From Acetobacter aceti (lineage in GTDB: Bacteria; Pseudomonadota; Alphaproteobacteria; Acetobacterales; Acetobacteraceae), in the NCBI RefSeq assembly GCF_002005445.1, contig NZ_CP014692.1, forward strand, positions 682,001 through 746,000: a stretch of DNA of 64,000 nt, written 5' to 3'. Every line of letters begins with the position of its first letter. Positions within the stretch are counted from its first letter, which is position 1. Position numbers and translations under genes: made by a program. This document shows positions 18,278-27,212 of the stretch, in pieces. The notes below the pieces were generated by a model, which saw only the letters and a program-made list of their open reading frames with translations, did not search any database and was not told the origin of the DNA.

Positions 18278-19438
18278 TCATTGCGATGAAGGAGGCGCAA
18301 TAGGCACTTTCGCAACCAGAAAAGGCGGTTTGCGCAGATCATGGCCATCATGCAGGCGGGGCAGGCGGCTCCATTGGCCAAGAACGACATAGACATACCG
18401 GGAGTCCGCAAAGATTCCATCCGGCCATACAAATCTGGGATCGGTCGCAATCAGCTCAAATCCCCCATCCGGATTGCGCCGGAATATGGCGTCATGATCC
18501 GCTGCTGTGGTGTAAATGCGATTCCAGGGATCGGTAGCAAGACCATCGGCTGCGCCTTTCTCGCCTTCATCGACAACAAGCTGAGCGAGTTCCTCCGAGG
18601 TGACGGAAAAATCGGCCAGTTTCGCTGTGGGCAGGCTGTAGAGACGACGGCTCGCCAGTGGGGAGTAGTAGAGTGTCCGGGAGTCCGTGGAGAGCGTTAT
18701 TCCATCCGCGCCGCCCGCCGGAAATGTCGGGTGTTGAGGATCATAATGCAGAACCCGTCCGTCAAGAACAGTCTGATACCCTTTGTCAGGCATTGTGGAG
18801 ACGTGTCCTGCCAGAACTCTCCTCTGCTGACCTGTGGCAAGATCCACGACGACGAGCGCAGGATGACCACCGAAAGAACTGTCAGCGATGAACGCCGTGC
18901 CCTTCGCGCCATGTGTCAGATCGACGCGCAAGTCATTCATATGACTGTCGGGCAGGAGGGCGTCTTTCAGGATCACGCTGGCGATGATCTGACCTGTTGC
19001 CGGATTGATGCCGACAACTTTCGCACCGCCCGCGGGGATCGGGTGACCCTTGATTTTTCCGTCGTCAATGACCCAGATATTGCCCTGTGTATCCGTGGTC
19101 ATGCCGTGCGGAGAGACAAGGCGGGACGCCGGGTCGCCCTGCATCGATTCCGAAAAAGCAAAGGAGGGGAAGGGGACCAGTTGTCCATCTCTCCATTCGG
19201 CCAGCACCGGTCCCGCATGATCGCCATCATGCTTGGGGAAGGTCAGGAAAAGACGATTATTGACGACAGCGATGCCAGATGGATCCGGGGCTGAGAGGGA
19301 AGCGACAATCTCGACTTTGCCGCTGGCGCCAAAGGCTGGATCCAGATTGCTGGTGATCGCAGGCGCCGCGCCCTGTGCGGCGGAAATCGCGGTGACGCAG
19401 ACCGCACCGGCAATGAGATGAGGGATCAGTTTTTTCAT
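18278..19438 (-). CDS. Exported MRJP/yellow-like beta-propeller protein
   Basis: 386 residues. Signal peptide MKKLIPHLIAGAVCVTAISA with cleavage near AQGAAPA. The mature part matches the bacterial major-royal-jelly/yellow (L-dopachrome-tautomerase-like) family: VSPHGMTTDTQGNIWVIDDG, HMNDLRVDLTHGAKGTAFIAD, a GGADGITLSTDSRTLYYSPL repeat and WPDGIFADSRYVYVV. These form a six-bladed propeller; enzymatic role in bacteria is not settled. It is last in a minus-strand set after the amidohydrolase and aldo-keto reductase; its start lies close to the reductase stop at 19435, so the three are probably one operon. Confidence 0.82.
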   Translation of the reverse strand: MKKLIPHLIAGAVCVTAISAAQGAAPAITSNLDPAFGASGKVEIVASLSAPDPSGIAVVNNRLFLTFPKHDGDHAGPVLAEWRDGQLVPFPSFAFSESMQGDPASRLVSPHGMTTDTQGNIWVIDDGKIKGHPIPAGGAKVVGINPATGQIIASVILKDALLPDSHMNDLRVDLTHGAKGTAFIADSSFGGHPALVVVDLATGQQRRVLAGHVSTMPDKGYQTVLDGRVLHYDPQHPTFPAGGADGITLSTDSRTLYYSPLASRRLYSLPTAKLADFSVTSEELAQLVVDEGEKGAADGLATDPWNRIYTTAADHDAIFRRNPDGGFELIATDPRFVWPDGIFADSRYVYVVLGQWSRLPRLHDGHDLRKPPFLVAKVPIAPPSSQ

Positions 19439-20499
19439 TTTTCTAAAAACGGCTTGAGAAGAACGAGGTCAGCCTCGGAAAGACGATCAGATGCCGTCGA
19501 GACCTGATGCCAGTAGGGATAAATCAATGGCGGGCGACTGACGGTTTCAAGTTTTGCGATATCATCTTCATGCAGCACAAGAGAGGCAGATTTCAGATTG
19601 TCGGTGAGCTGCGTTTCGGTGCGCGCTCCGATAACCAGACTGTGCACGCCCGGTCGGGTCAGAAGCCAGGCAAGGGCGACCTGCGCGGGAGAAGCACCAT
19701 CATAATGGGTCGCGACCTCGATGAGAACTTCAACGATGTCATAAAGAGCTTCCACATCGCGGACCGGAGGTTCACTCCACTGCGCCGCCTTGCGCGTGCC
19801 TTCGGGTTCAGGTTTGCCGCGTCGATATTTGCCACTGAGAAGACCGCCGGCCAGCGGTGACCAGATTACCGCATCCACACCCTGATCAGCGGCGATCGGC
19901 AGCAGCTCATACTCGGCTTCACGAGCCTGCAACGTATAGTGAATCTGCTGCGCGACGGGACGGACAGTGTTGTTCTTCTCTGCTGCGGCAAGCAGTTTCA
20001 TGATGTGCCAGCCGGAGAAATTGGAAACCCCGACATAACCGATCTTGCCGGAAGCCTGAAGATGGTCGAGCGCGGCAAGGATTTCATCCACCGGCGTCAG
20101 ACCATCCCATTCATGGCACCAGTAAAGTTCGATGTGATCCGTGCGGAGGCGTTGCAGGCTGGCTTCACAGGCTCTGATCAGATGATGCCGTGACAGGCCG
20201 CGGTCGTTCGGTCCTTTGTCACCTGTCGGGAAACGCGCCTTCGTTGCGAGCATGACGCGATTGCGCCGAACGCTATCCAGAGCTTCACCAATGATGTCCT
20301 CGGAGGTGCCGTCAGAATAGATATCGGCCGTATCAAGCATGTTCACGCCCGCATCGAGCGCCATGTCGATCTGGCGCCTTGCTCCATTCAGGTCGGTATT
20401 TCCGGTTTTGGCGAATTCGCCTTTCCCTCCGAATGTCATCGTGCCGAGAATCAGCGTTGAGACTTTCAGGCCGGACCGACCAAGAAGACGGTATTCCAT
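19435..20499 (-). CDS. Aldo/keto reductase
   Basis: 354 residues of the AKR superfamily (TIM barrel, NADPH). Catalytic tetrad visible: Asp and Tyr in DTADIYSDGTSEDIIGEAL, Lys in MLATKARF, His in LYWCHEWDG. The NADPH-binding C-terminus contains GVHSLVIGARTETQLTDNL. Reduces aldehydes or ketones in the cytoplasm; substrate unknown. The start at 20499 (MEYRLLGRSGLKVSTLILGT) is canonical and overlaps the stop of the amidohydrolase gene by one base (TGATG); the longer upstream start would sit inside that gene. Confidence 0.9.
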   Translation of the reverse strand: MEYRLLGRSGLKVSTLILGTMTFGGKGEFAKTGNTDLNGARRQIDMALDAGVNMLDTADIYSDGTSEDIIGEALDSVRRNRVMLATKARFPTGDKGPNDRGLSRHHLIRACEASLQRLRTDHIELYWCHEWDGLTPVDEILAALDHLQASGKIGYVGVSNFSGWHIMKLLAAAEKNNTVRPVAQQIHYTLQAREAEYELLPIAADQGVDAVIWSPLAGGLLSGKYRRGKPEPEGTRKAAQWSEPPVRDVEALYDIVEVLIEVATHYDGASPAQVALAWLLTRPGVHSLVIGARTETQLTDNLKSASLVLHEDDIAKLETVSRPPLIYPYWHQVSTASDRLSEADLVLLKPFLEK

Positions 20500-21854
20500 C
20501 AGTTCTTTCCTTCTGAATTCAGCGGAATCGGACCAGCCGTGGCTGTTCCGTTTTCCCATGTTTCCACAATCCTGTCGGTATCTCCGATAGTGACTGCGGG
20601 GTTTCCTGAGACCACCAGAAGATCGGCGCGCTTTCCGGCCGCAATGACGCCCCGATCAGACAGATGCAGCAGATCGGCAGCATTCTGTGTGGCGATATGA
20701 ATGGCGGTGAGCGGTGTCAGCCCAGCCTGAACAGTCAGGGCAAGCTCGCGATGTTCAGCCACACCGGGCACTCGCAGCGGCATGGCGCCACTGTCTGTCC
20801 CGAAGCCGATTTTGACGCCCGCATCATACAGCGTCTTGAGATTTCGCAGATTCATTGCAAGGGACGTGCGGGCAAAGTCCGCCTGCTTGCCGGTCGTGTG
20901 TTTCTGCTGCCAGGCCGGGTCGCTCACCTGCTGAAGAAGAGGCATCGACAGCCCGGCAAGAGTGAAGGGGGTTTTGGTCCAGGGAGCCTGATCGGCCCAT
21001 GCGATGCTGGCTTCGTCGAGTTGCAGGGTCGCGATGTACCAGATCCCGCCGGATTTCAGCTTTTCGATCAGAGCGGCGGGGACGGGTTTATCCCGAATGC
21101 CGTGGGCGAGAATATCCACGCCGGCCGCAATAACGTGCTCGGCGTCGTCGAGATCATGGATATGTGCTGCGACACGCAGGTGACGCTTGTGGGATTCATC
21201 CACGACAGCGGAGATAATGTCCGGAGACATTTTCACAGGCAGGGCGCCATCAAAATCATCCACCCAGATCTTGATCAGATCAGTGCCCTCATCCGCCATT
21301 GTATCTACATTTTGGCGGGCTTCGTTCGGGGTTTTCGGGCGAAACAGCTGATCAGCCGCGACATTGACCGGGGGGGCTCCCTTGGGGACGCCGATGCCCT
21401 GATCCACGCCGAAAAGATCAGCGGGCGTCTTCCCTGCATGGGCTTCCCGTCGCAGGGGATCGAACACATCGGGCGCGTTGTTGCCGAGGGCCGTGATGGT
21501 CGTCACACCGTAACGGCGATACTGCTCAAGTTCCGAGATAATGATGGGGCGGGTATAAAATTGTGAGCCCGTTGTCACGCCTTCATATTGTCCGACATGA
21601 CTGTGATCGGAGATAATGCCAGGCAGGACAGTGTCACCGGTACGATCCAGAATTTTGGCATGGCGAGGAATGCTGATGTTTTTTCCGGCCGCCAGAATGC
21701 GGTCGCCCTGTATGACAAGTGTGGCGTCTTCAATGGGCGGGGATACCGTGCCGTCGATGATACGGATATGCGTCAGGGCTGTAATGGACACAGGGGCTGC
21801 GAGAGCAGGCGCAGAGAACAGAAATGCTGCTGTGGTCAGAAGAAAACGTCTCAT
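20499..21854 (-). CDS. Exported amidohydrolase (prolidase-like)
   Basis: 451 residues. Signal peptide MRRFLLTTAAFLFSAPALA. Metal-dependent amidohydrolase motifs: SDHSHVGQYEG for the first His pair, LIKIWVDDFDG with the metal-bridging Lys, AAHIHDLDDAEHV, LAHGI, and the Asp in GFGTDSGAMPLRVPG. A C-terminal beta-sandwich part carries GKRADLLVVSGNPA. Such exported enzymes hydrolyse C-N bonds of dipeptides, hydantoin-like or imidazolone-like compounds in the periplasm. First gene of a likely operon with the reductase and beta-propeller gene. Confidence 0.87.
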   Translation of the reverse strand: MRRFLLTTAAFLFSAPALAAPVSITALTHIRIIDGTVSPPIEDATLVIQGDRILAAGKNISIPRHAKILDRTGDTVLPGIISDHSHVGQYEGVTTGSQFYTRPIIISELEQYRRYGVTTITALGNNAPDVFDPLRREAHAGKTPADLFGVDQGIGVPKGAPPVNVAADQLFRPKTPNEARQNVDTMADEGTDLIKIWVDDFDGALPVKMSPDIISAVVDESHKRHLRVAAHIHDLDDAEHVIAAGVDILAHGIRDKPVPAALIEKLKSGGIWYIATLQLDEASIAWADQAPWTKTPFTLAGLSMPLLQQVSDPAWQQKHTTGKQADFARTSLAMNLRNLKTLYDAGVKIGFGTDSGAMPLRVPGVAEHRELALTVQAGLTPLTAIHIATQNAADLLHLSDRGVIAAGKRADLLVVSGNPAVTIGDTDRIVETWENGTATAGPIPLNSEGKN

Positions 21855-22318
21855 TGCGAGCTCCGTGCTTTTCTACTCAACGATGCAAGAGTTGAAGTCG
21901 TTCCATAGCGGGGTGAATGGGAAGGAGGCGTCAGGTCTGGCTGCAGTCGTGGAGATGCCTGTGGCAGAACCTAAAAAAGCGCTTTATGGTGAAGTTGCCT
22001 GATTTCACCGGGAATGATGGCCATGGTTTCTGTTTTTACTGATCAGTGAAAGAGTTTGCGAAGGGTGTCCCACCCTTTTCTGGTTTGCCCATGATAGGGA
22101 CGTGAGGTGTGGGGGCAAGCAGGTCGCTGTCACTTTTTGGTTAGCGACCCAGGACGCAATCTCGCGAGGCGGATTTTTATGTCACGAACTTGCTTTAGCG
22201 AGTTGATTTGAGAGCTATTATGGTGTAAATTATAATAAAATAAATTTTATTCTTGTTTTCTTTGATGTTTTTGTTTCGTATATTTAATGTTTGTATTTCG
22301 ATGACGCGATTTTTATTG
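21855..22318. other. Intergenic stretch, nothing recognised
   Basis: About 460 bases between the amidohydrolase start and the end of the TPR lipoprotein gene. The half near 22200-22310 is AT-rich with poly-T/A patches. No gene, clear promoter or hairpin could be supported. Confidence 0.4.
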
Positions 22319-23116
22319 TCATGTCCGCTTGCTCTTGTCGCCAGAGTGGAGCGACCAGAAGTCTGAAAGTCTGTTAAACTTAACCAGAGCTGCATCTGGA
22401 GGCAGGTAGGTGAGCAGCATGGTTTTCGCTTCATCTATGCGGCCTGCCGCGATAAGGAGCAGGGCGTAATTTTCCCGCGTTCTCGGCTCTGCGTCCCCTG
22501 TAACGGCATAAGGCTTGATAATGGCCAGACCTTTAGGGATATTTCCTGACAGGCCGAGGGAAAGACCGAGATTAACTTCAGGTGATACCATGCCGGGGTC
22601 AATCTGGATGGCCTGTTTATATGCGTTCTGCGCTTCAGTATAACGTCCGTTCAAATCCAGGGAGACCCCGTAATCATCTACGATCTGAGGGTCGTCAGGA
22701 TAGAGTTTGACCATGTTTTCCAGAATGGTAAGCGCTGTTTCCGGCTTGCGTCGCATGTATATTTTGGCAAGACCCATCCATCCGTCTTTGGAATCATGAT
22801 TGATCGCAATAACTTTTTTATAAAATTCTATAGCCGCTGTCTCCCTGCCGAGCGCTTCATGCGTTCTGGCAAGCCTCAAAAGAATAGACGGTGTATTGGG
22901 ATAGCGCTGGTTCAGTTCGGTCAGTTGAGGAAGCGTATTTTCCACCTCGCCATTTTTCAGTTCAATGTCAGCAACGGATAGCTGCCTATCCAGCGTTGCA
23001 GGCGGATGAGAGCATCCCGCCATCAACAGACATCCGATAAGAGCTGCATGGCCCGTTAATGGTTTCAACTGAATAACCCTTTGACTTAAAGCTTTTTGAT
23101 AAAGTTTGCAGGTCAA
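22319..23116 (-). CDS. TPR lipoprotein (TadD-like)
   Basis: 265 residues at most. The N-terminus holds a lipobox in LIGCLLMAGCSHPP, so the start may lie closer to it (a TTG with AAGGG upstream would give a standard 19-residue lipid signal). The rest is a series of tetratricopeptide helices from about residue 50 to 240: NTPSILLRLARTHEALGRE, KDGWMGLAKIYMRRKPETA, PQIVDDYGVSLDLNGRYTEA and PEVNLGLSLGLSGNIPKGL. This is the architecture of TadD/PilF-type assembly lipoproteins. No tad or pil genes are adjacent, so the role is unassigned. Confidence 0.8.
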   Translation of the reverse strand: MTCKLYQKALSQRVIQLKPLTGHAALIGCLLMAGCSHPPATLDRQLSVADIELKNGEVENTLPQLTELNQRYPNTPSILLRLARTHEALGRETAAIEFYKKVIAINHDSKDGWMGLAKIYMRRKPETALTILENMVKLYPDDPQIVDDYGVSLDLNGRYTEAQNAYKQAIQIDPGMVSPEVNLGLSLGLSGNIPKGLAIIKPYAVTGDAEPRTRENYALLLIAAGRIDEAKTMLLTYLPPDAALVKFNRLSDFWSLHSGDKSKRT

Positions 23117-23836
23117 ATTAGCGGGGAAATGTCAACCACTTGTAAACAAACACACGTGTTTCGGTATGATATTGGGAGACTGGAGGGTTTCCTGATCGAG
23201 ACAGGTTTTTGCGTCTCGCATAATGAGAAAGCGATCTGAATTTGAGGGGTGTAATCCAGAGAGGAAATGCGTTTCGAATTTCATCCCATAATATTCATAT
23301 GAATATTATGGGTAAACCCTGTAAGCCAAAATGCCATGCAAAGAGGGCGGCCCGTACGGCATTCGAACCCGTATTGCCGCCGTGAAAGGGCGGCCCGAAA
23401 GCCGGGACTTCTGCCAGATTATCGTATAAATTGTTGATTGAAATCCAATAACCTTCACCTGATTCCACTCGGTTTCACCGGAGTTCACCCGTCAGATTGG
23501 CTCATATCACTTCTGTCGGCAAGGGGTGATCATGGATCAGCAATGTCGCAATCACGCAGAACATGCTCGCGGCGATATGGCGACGACAGACATCACATGA
23601 GAAATGCAGCCAAACTATAGGGCGGCCCACGTGTCTGCTTCTGGAATGATGGTCCAGAGAAGTATGCTTGGCTGAGGCGTTGGCTGGTGAATTTCATGCT
23701 ATAGCTGTTGGAGATTATCGCGTATCTCAGATGCAAGGTAATTCCATGGTAACCAAGCTGCGGATGAGAGCATGATCAACGGTCGTCGATCGGCTCGCGG
23801 CACACCCGTCTGGTCCAGCATCAGTTTTTGGCCACA
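23117..23836. other. Gene-free stretch with tRNA-like relic
   Basis: About 720 bases without a gene I can support. It contains a tRNA-Glu-like fragment (listed separately), a palindrome around 23293-23312 (ATTCATATGAATAT core), and a short minus-strand frame at about 23815-23886 ending in GPDVAKN that is not recognised. The stretch separates the TPR gene from the sulfur-type locus and may mark the left edge of an inserted block. Confidence 0.45.
23344..23398 (-). pseudogene. tRNA-Glu(UUC)-like relic
   Basis: On the minus strand a perfect anticodon arm CCGCC-CTTTCAC-GGCGG (anticodon TTC, glutamate) is followed by CAATACGGGTTCGAATGCCGT, close to the variable region and T arm of tRNA-Glu but with one mismatched T-stem pair. 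The 5' half cannot be folded into an acceptor and D arm and no CCA follows. It looks like a degenerate 3' half, perhaps left by integration. An odd functional tRNA is less likely. Confidence 0.4.
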
Positions 23837-24700
23837 TCAGGCCCCAGTCTGGTGTAGACTTCCTGCGGCTGCACTCCCCAAATGACGGTCATGAGAGTTT
23901 ATCGAACTGCCTGAAAACGGGGCCACCTCTCTATATCCCAGTTGCGACAAGATCTCCTGTCGCAATTTCAAAAAACAGGGATCATCCCTGTGGCGGTGAA
24001 AGGGCGCATTCACGCGGATATCGGACAGGATACGCGAGTGGTTCGTGCCGCCCAGAACTATTACGCGTGTCGCCAGAAAGAGGGCTTCATCGACATCGTG
24101 AGTGACCATGATCGCGGTGAAATCACGCTCTCTCCACAGCCTGTGCAATTCCGTCTGCATCGTGAGACGTGTCAGGGCGTCCAGCTTTCCCAGCGGTTCG
24201 TCAAGAATGAGCATTCGTGGATGGTTAACCAGCGCCCGCGCCAGTGCCGTACGCTGGGCCATGCCGCCTGAAAGCTGATGCGGCCACGCTTTTTCAAAAC
24301 CGCTCAGACCGACAAGACGAATAGCTTCATCAACCGCCTGATCATTTCTCTTTCCGGAAATGTCCTGTGAGAGCGCGACATTCTGTCTTACAGTCCGCCA
24401 TGGATAGAGCGTCGGGTCCTGAAACATCACGATACGATCCGGCCCCGGTCCGGTGACGGGCCTGCCGTCCACCTCGATCCAGCCCGCAGCCGGTTTCTCC
24501 AGCCCGGAGATCAGGCGCAGCAGGGTCGACTTGCCGCACCCTGACGGGCCCAGAAGGGCGACAAACTCTCCTGCCTCCACGTTCAGATTCATTTCGTGAA
24601 TGATCGGACGGTAAGCGCCGTCAATCTGATAGCCGTGTTCTACCCCGCGCACATGCAGGGCCAGTTCCTCACCCGGCGCTTTTGACTGAGCCATCACCAT
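23837..24700 (-). CDS. ABC transporter ATPase, SsuB/TauB-like
   Basis: 287 residues. Walker A GPSGCGKST, Q-loop MFQDPTLYPWRTV, signature LSGGMAQRTALARAL, Walker B MLILDEPLGKLDALT and H-loop VTHDVDEA are all intact. The YPWRTV variant after the Q-loop is usual in sulfonate, taurine and nitrate importers. The last 35 residues (after GYREV) look non-homologous and may be read-through into a scar. The start overlaps the permease stop by one base (third codon) or seven bases (first codon). Last gene of the run peroxiredoxin, flavin reductase, binding protein, permease, ATPase. Confidence 0.9.
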   Translation of the reverse strand: MVMAQSKAPGEELALHVRGVEHGYQIDGAYRPIIHEMNLNVEAGEFVALLGPSGCGKSTLLRLISGLEKPAAGWIEVDGRPVTGPGPDRIVMFQDPTLYPWRTVRQNVALSQDISGKRNDQAVDEAIRLVGLSGFEKAWPHQLSGGMAQRTALARALVNHPRMLILDEPLGKLDALTRLTMQTELHRLWRERDFTAIMVTHDVDEALFLATRVIVLGGTNHSRILSDIRVNAPFHRHRDDPCFLKLRQEILSQLGYREVAPFSGSSINSHDRHLGSAAAGSLHQTGA

Positions 24701-25594
24701 TTGAGACCATCCTTCTGCCAGACAAGCAGCCTGTCACGCACACGGAAGAGCAGCGTGATCAGACCCGTGCACATGACCGACATCACCACGAGGGCCGCAT
24801 ACATATTGGGATAGGCGGCCCATCCCTGCGCCCACTGCATGTAGAAGCCAAGGCCAGCCTTCACGCCCAGCATTTCAGCCACCACCAGCATGGCGAAGGA
24901 GGCGCCAAGCCCCATGAACAGACCGACGAAAATCTGCGGCAGGGCGGCAGGCAGCGCCACATGGAAGACAAGAAACCGCTCCTTCGCGCCCATGGTGCGG
25001 GCCACGTCATGAAAGGCCGGGTCCACGGCTGAGATGCCGGACCAGGTCAGAACCGCGACAGGAAAAGCAGAGGCCAGCATCATCAGGGCTTCACCGGCGA
25101 CCCAGCTTGACGGGATCATCACGAAGGCCAGCGGCAGAAGCGCGACCGGGGGAAGGGGGCCGATCATGCGCAGGATGGGGTGCGCCCAGTAACGGAACCG
25201 TAGTGACCTTCCCAGTCCGATCCCCACGGCAATGCCGATGAATGACCCCAGACCATAGCCCACGAGCAGCAGTCCGAGTGAATGAAGCAGTGAGTTGCCG
25301 AGGCGCGACCAGTCCGTGAGGAAAACATCGAGAAGATCCTGTGGTGTGCCAAAGAAAGGACGGGGCAGCAGAAGCAGTTTTGCCTGCGCCACTTCCCACG
25401 CGCCAAGCCCCAGACCGAGCGCCACCGCCCATGCCGCGCGTTCCCGGAGCAGTTTCAGGGCTGCACCGCCCAGTCAGCAGCGCGGCAAGCAGCCACACCG
25501 GTCCTGCAAGCCACGCGACCGGCGACACCCGCACAGCAGTCTTCTGGCGGGTAGCTGCTGAATCCATCCCGAAGGTCGCCTCCACCCCGCTCAT
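24694..25594 (-). pseudogene. ABC permease, SsuC-like, frameshifted near N-terminus
   Basis: The inner-membrane permease partner of the adjoining ATPase. The reading from 25594 (MSGVEATFGMDSAATRQ to VWLLAALLTG) leaves frame at a GGGCGG run, plus positions 25467-25472. It resumes one frame over as GAALKLLRERAAWAVALGLGLG and runs intact to 24694 with six membrane spans and the EAA loop RTMGAKERFLVFHVALPAALP. One base too many in the G-rich run would explain it. Translation could also restart at GTG 25425, giving a 243-residue permease missing only the leading helix, so function may survive. A sequencing error is the other explanation. Confidence 0.75.
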
Positions 25595-26652
25595 GATGCA
25601 AACAGATCCTGCGTGACACGCGCGGCGTAACGGGTTGTGTCGAGCGACGGCCGGAACACACCGATTCCTTTCAGAGCTTCGGCATAACGCACGATCTCAT
25701 CACGGAAAGAACCGGCAAGTGTCTGGTGATGGTGCCCCTGAATGCGGATCATTTCGGCCAGATCCTTCGCCGGAACCTTGGGAGCAAAAGGCTGGAATAT
25801 TCTGCCGGCTTCATCGGGGTTGCAGGCGAGCCACGCTCCCGCATCCATGATCGCACGGGTGACAGCCCGCGCCACATCCGGTTCATCGCGCACAAGACTG
25901 CCTCGCAGTCCGATGACGCAGCAGGCGGTATGCGCCCATGTGCCGGTCATGTTGCTGTCGATGTCGCGTAGATTGAACTGTTTCTTCTGCATCCAACTGA
26001 CAGGATCGGCATCCGAAATGGCCTGTACTTCGCCGCGCTGGAGAGCCAGCGGCAGCAGGTCCGGAGGAAAGGCACGCCACGAGACGTCCGTTTCCGGGTC
26101 CACTCCCACCTCTTTCAGCCGAATGGAGAAGAAATTGCGATCCGGCCCTCCCATGTCGGTCACACCAACCGTCTTGCCTTTCAGGTCGGTCAAAGAGCGG
26201 ATCGCACTGTCGTGCGTCGTCATCAGATACAGGCAGCCCGCGTGAAGACCGGCCACGAGCTTGACGTCGAAGCCCTGCTGTAGCGGCTTGAGCCACCTCA
26301 GCGCCATGCCGGGCGCGCCATCCGCCTTGCCCGTGGCCAGCGCTTCCAGAAGCTGGTCGGTCGCGCCACCGAAATTCACGTAATCCACTTCGATATTGTG
26401 GCGTGCGAAAAAACCTTTTTCCTTCGCCACAGGTACGGCGATCGTGCAGACCGAATTCTCGTTCCACGCGATCGTCAGCCTGCGAGGCGTGGCAAGCGGC
26501 TTGATCGCGCCAGTGATCGCCGCCGCGCATGGCTCCGTATGTCCCATGGCGTCCTGTGCATAAAGCGGACGGGAGGCGAGAGCAGCCGCGCCCGCGCCGG
26601 ACAGGAGTCCGCCCAGAAGTCGCCTGCGGGAAAAGGAGGAGCCGAATGTCAT
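25591..26652 (-). CDS. ABC substrate-binding protein, SsuA/NMT1-like, Tat-type signal
   Basis: 353 residues. Begins with a twin-arginine style signal (SFSRRRLLGGLLSGAGAAALA) and continues with the two-lobed periplasmic fold of the SsuA/ThiY/NMT1 group: LTIAWNENSVCTIAVPVAKEKG, NFGGATDQLLEALATGKAD, LKGKTVGVTDMGGPDRNFF. Delivers its ligand to the adjacent permease. The ligand is not readable; TonB and monooxygenase neighbours favour an organosulfur compound. Start 26652 overlaps the flavin reductase stop (TGATG) and the stop overlaps the permease start (ATGA), so the operon is tightly coupled. Confidence 0.87.
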   Translation of the reverse strand: MTFGSSFSRRRLLGGLLSGAGAAALASRPLYAQDAMGHTEPCAAAITGAIKPLATPRRLTIAWNENSVCTIAVPVAKEKGFFARHNIEVDYVNFGGATDQLLEALATGKADGAPGMALRWLKPLQQGFDVKLVAGLHAGCLYLMTTHDSAIRSLTDLKGKTVGVTDMGGPDRNFFSIRLKEVGVDPETDVSWRAFPPDLLPLALQRGEVQAISDADPVSWMQKKQFNLRDIDSNMTGTWAHTACCVIGLRGSLVRDEPDVARAVTRAIMDAGAWLACNPDEAGRIFQPFAPKVPAKDLAEMIRIQGHHHQTLAGSFRDEIVRYAEALKGIGVFRPSLDTTRYAARVTQDLFAS

Positions 26653-27212
26653 CAGACTGTGTCCCGAACTTTCAGAGATGCCGTGAGTGGCGCAAAAGGA
26701 AGGTGGTGAAAGGCTCGACCGCACCATGCAAGACCGGCGGCGATCGCATCGCTGATCACGATGTCGCGGACCGCGCAGAACAGCACGTCATGCGTTCCGG
26801 ACCTGCGGATATCTTCGATCACACAGTCCAGCGTCACGGCCGCATCATCGAGAAGTGGCGCGCCGGTTTTGCCGACACGCCAGACGGCAGAGGCGAATTT
26901 CTCTTCGGGCGTACGGCGTGAACTGGCGAAAACGCCCGCCACATCATCATGTCCGCGACCAAGAACGCTGATCCCGACCACGCCATTGCGTTGGAACGCT
27001 TCATGAGAGCGATTACCGCGGTTGAGGCAGACGAGCACTGTCGGCGGCGTATCGCTCACGCTTGTCATGGCGGAGACGGTCAGTCCCTGACGCCCGGCTG
27101 GACCGTCGGTCGCCACCACCGTCACGGGCGCTCCGAGACGGCTCATGGCTTCCCGGAACAGCTCGGCCGGGACGGAGGACTGTCCATCAACCGCAATGCC
27201 GTCAGGCTGCAT
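26652..27212 (-). CDS. Flavin reductase (HpaC/DszD-type)
   Basis: 186 residues of the flavin-reductase-like split-barrel family. FREAMSRLGAPVTVVATDG and GLTVSAMTSVSDTPPTVLVCLNRGNRSH are the typical FMN site strands, followed by FQRNGVVGISVLGRGH and a C-terminal GLAWCGRAFHHL. It would supply reduced FMN to a two-component monooxygenase; the SsuD-like enzyme encoded by the divergent operon is the obvious partner. Start 27212 gives the canonical length and overlaps the peroxiredoxin stop by 11 bases; a longer start would intrude deeply into that gene. Confidence 0.85.
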   Translation of the reverse strand: MQPDGIAVDGQSSVPAELFREAMSRLGAPVTVVATDGPAGRQGLTVSAMTSVSDTPPTVLVCLNRGNRSHEAFQRNGVVGISVLGRGHDDVAGVFASSRRTPEEKFASAVWRVGKTGAPLLDDAAVTLDCVIEDIRRSGTHDVLFCAVRDIVISDAIAAGLAWCGRAFHHLPFAPLTASLKVRDTV

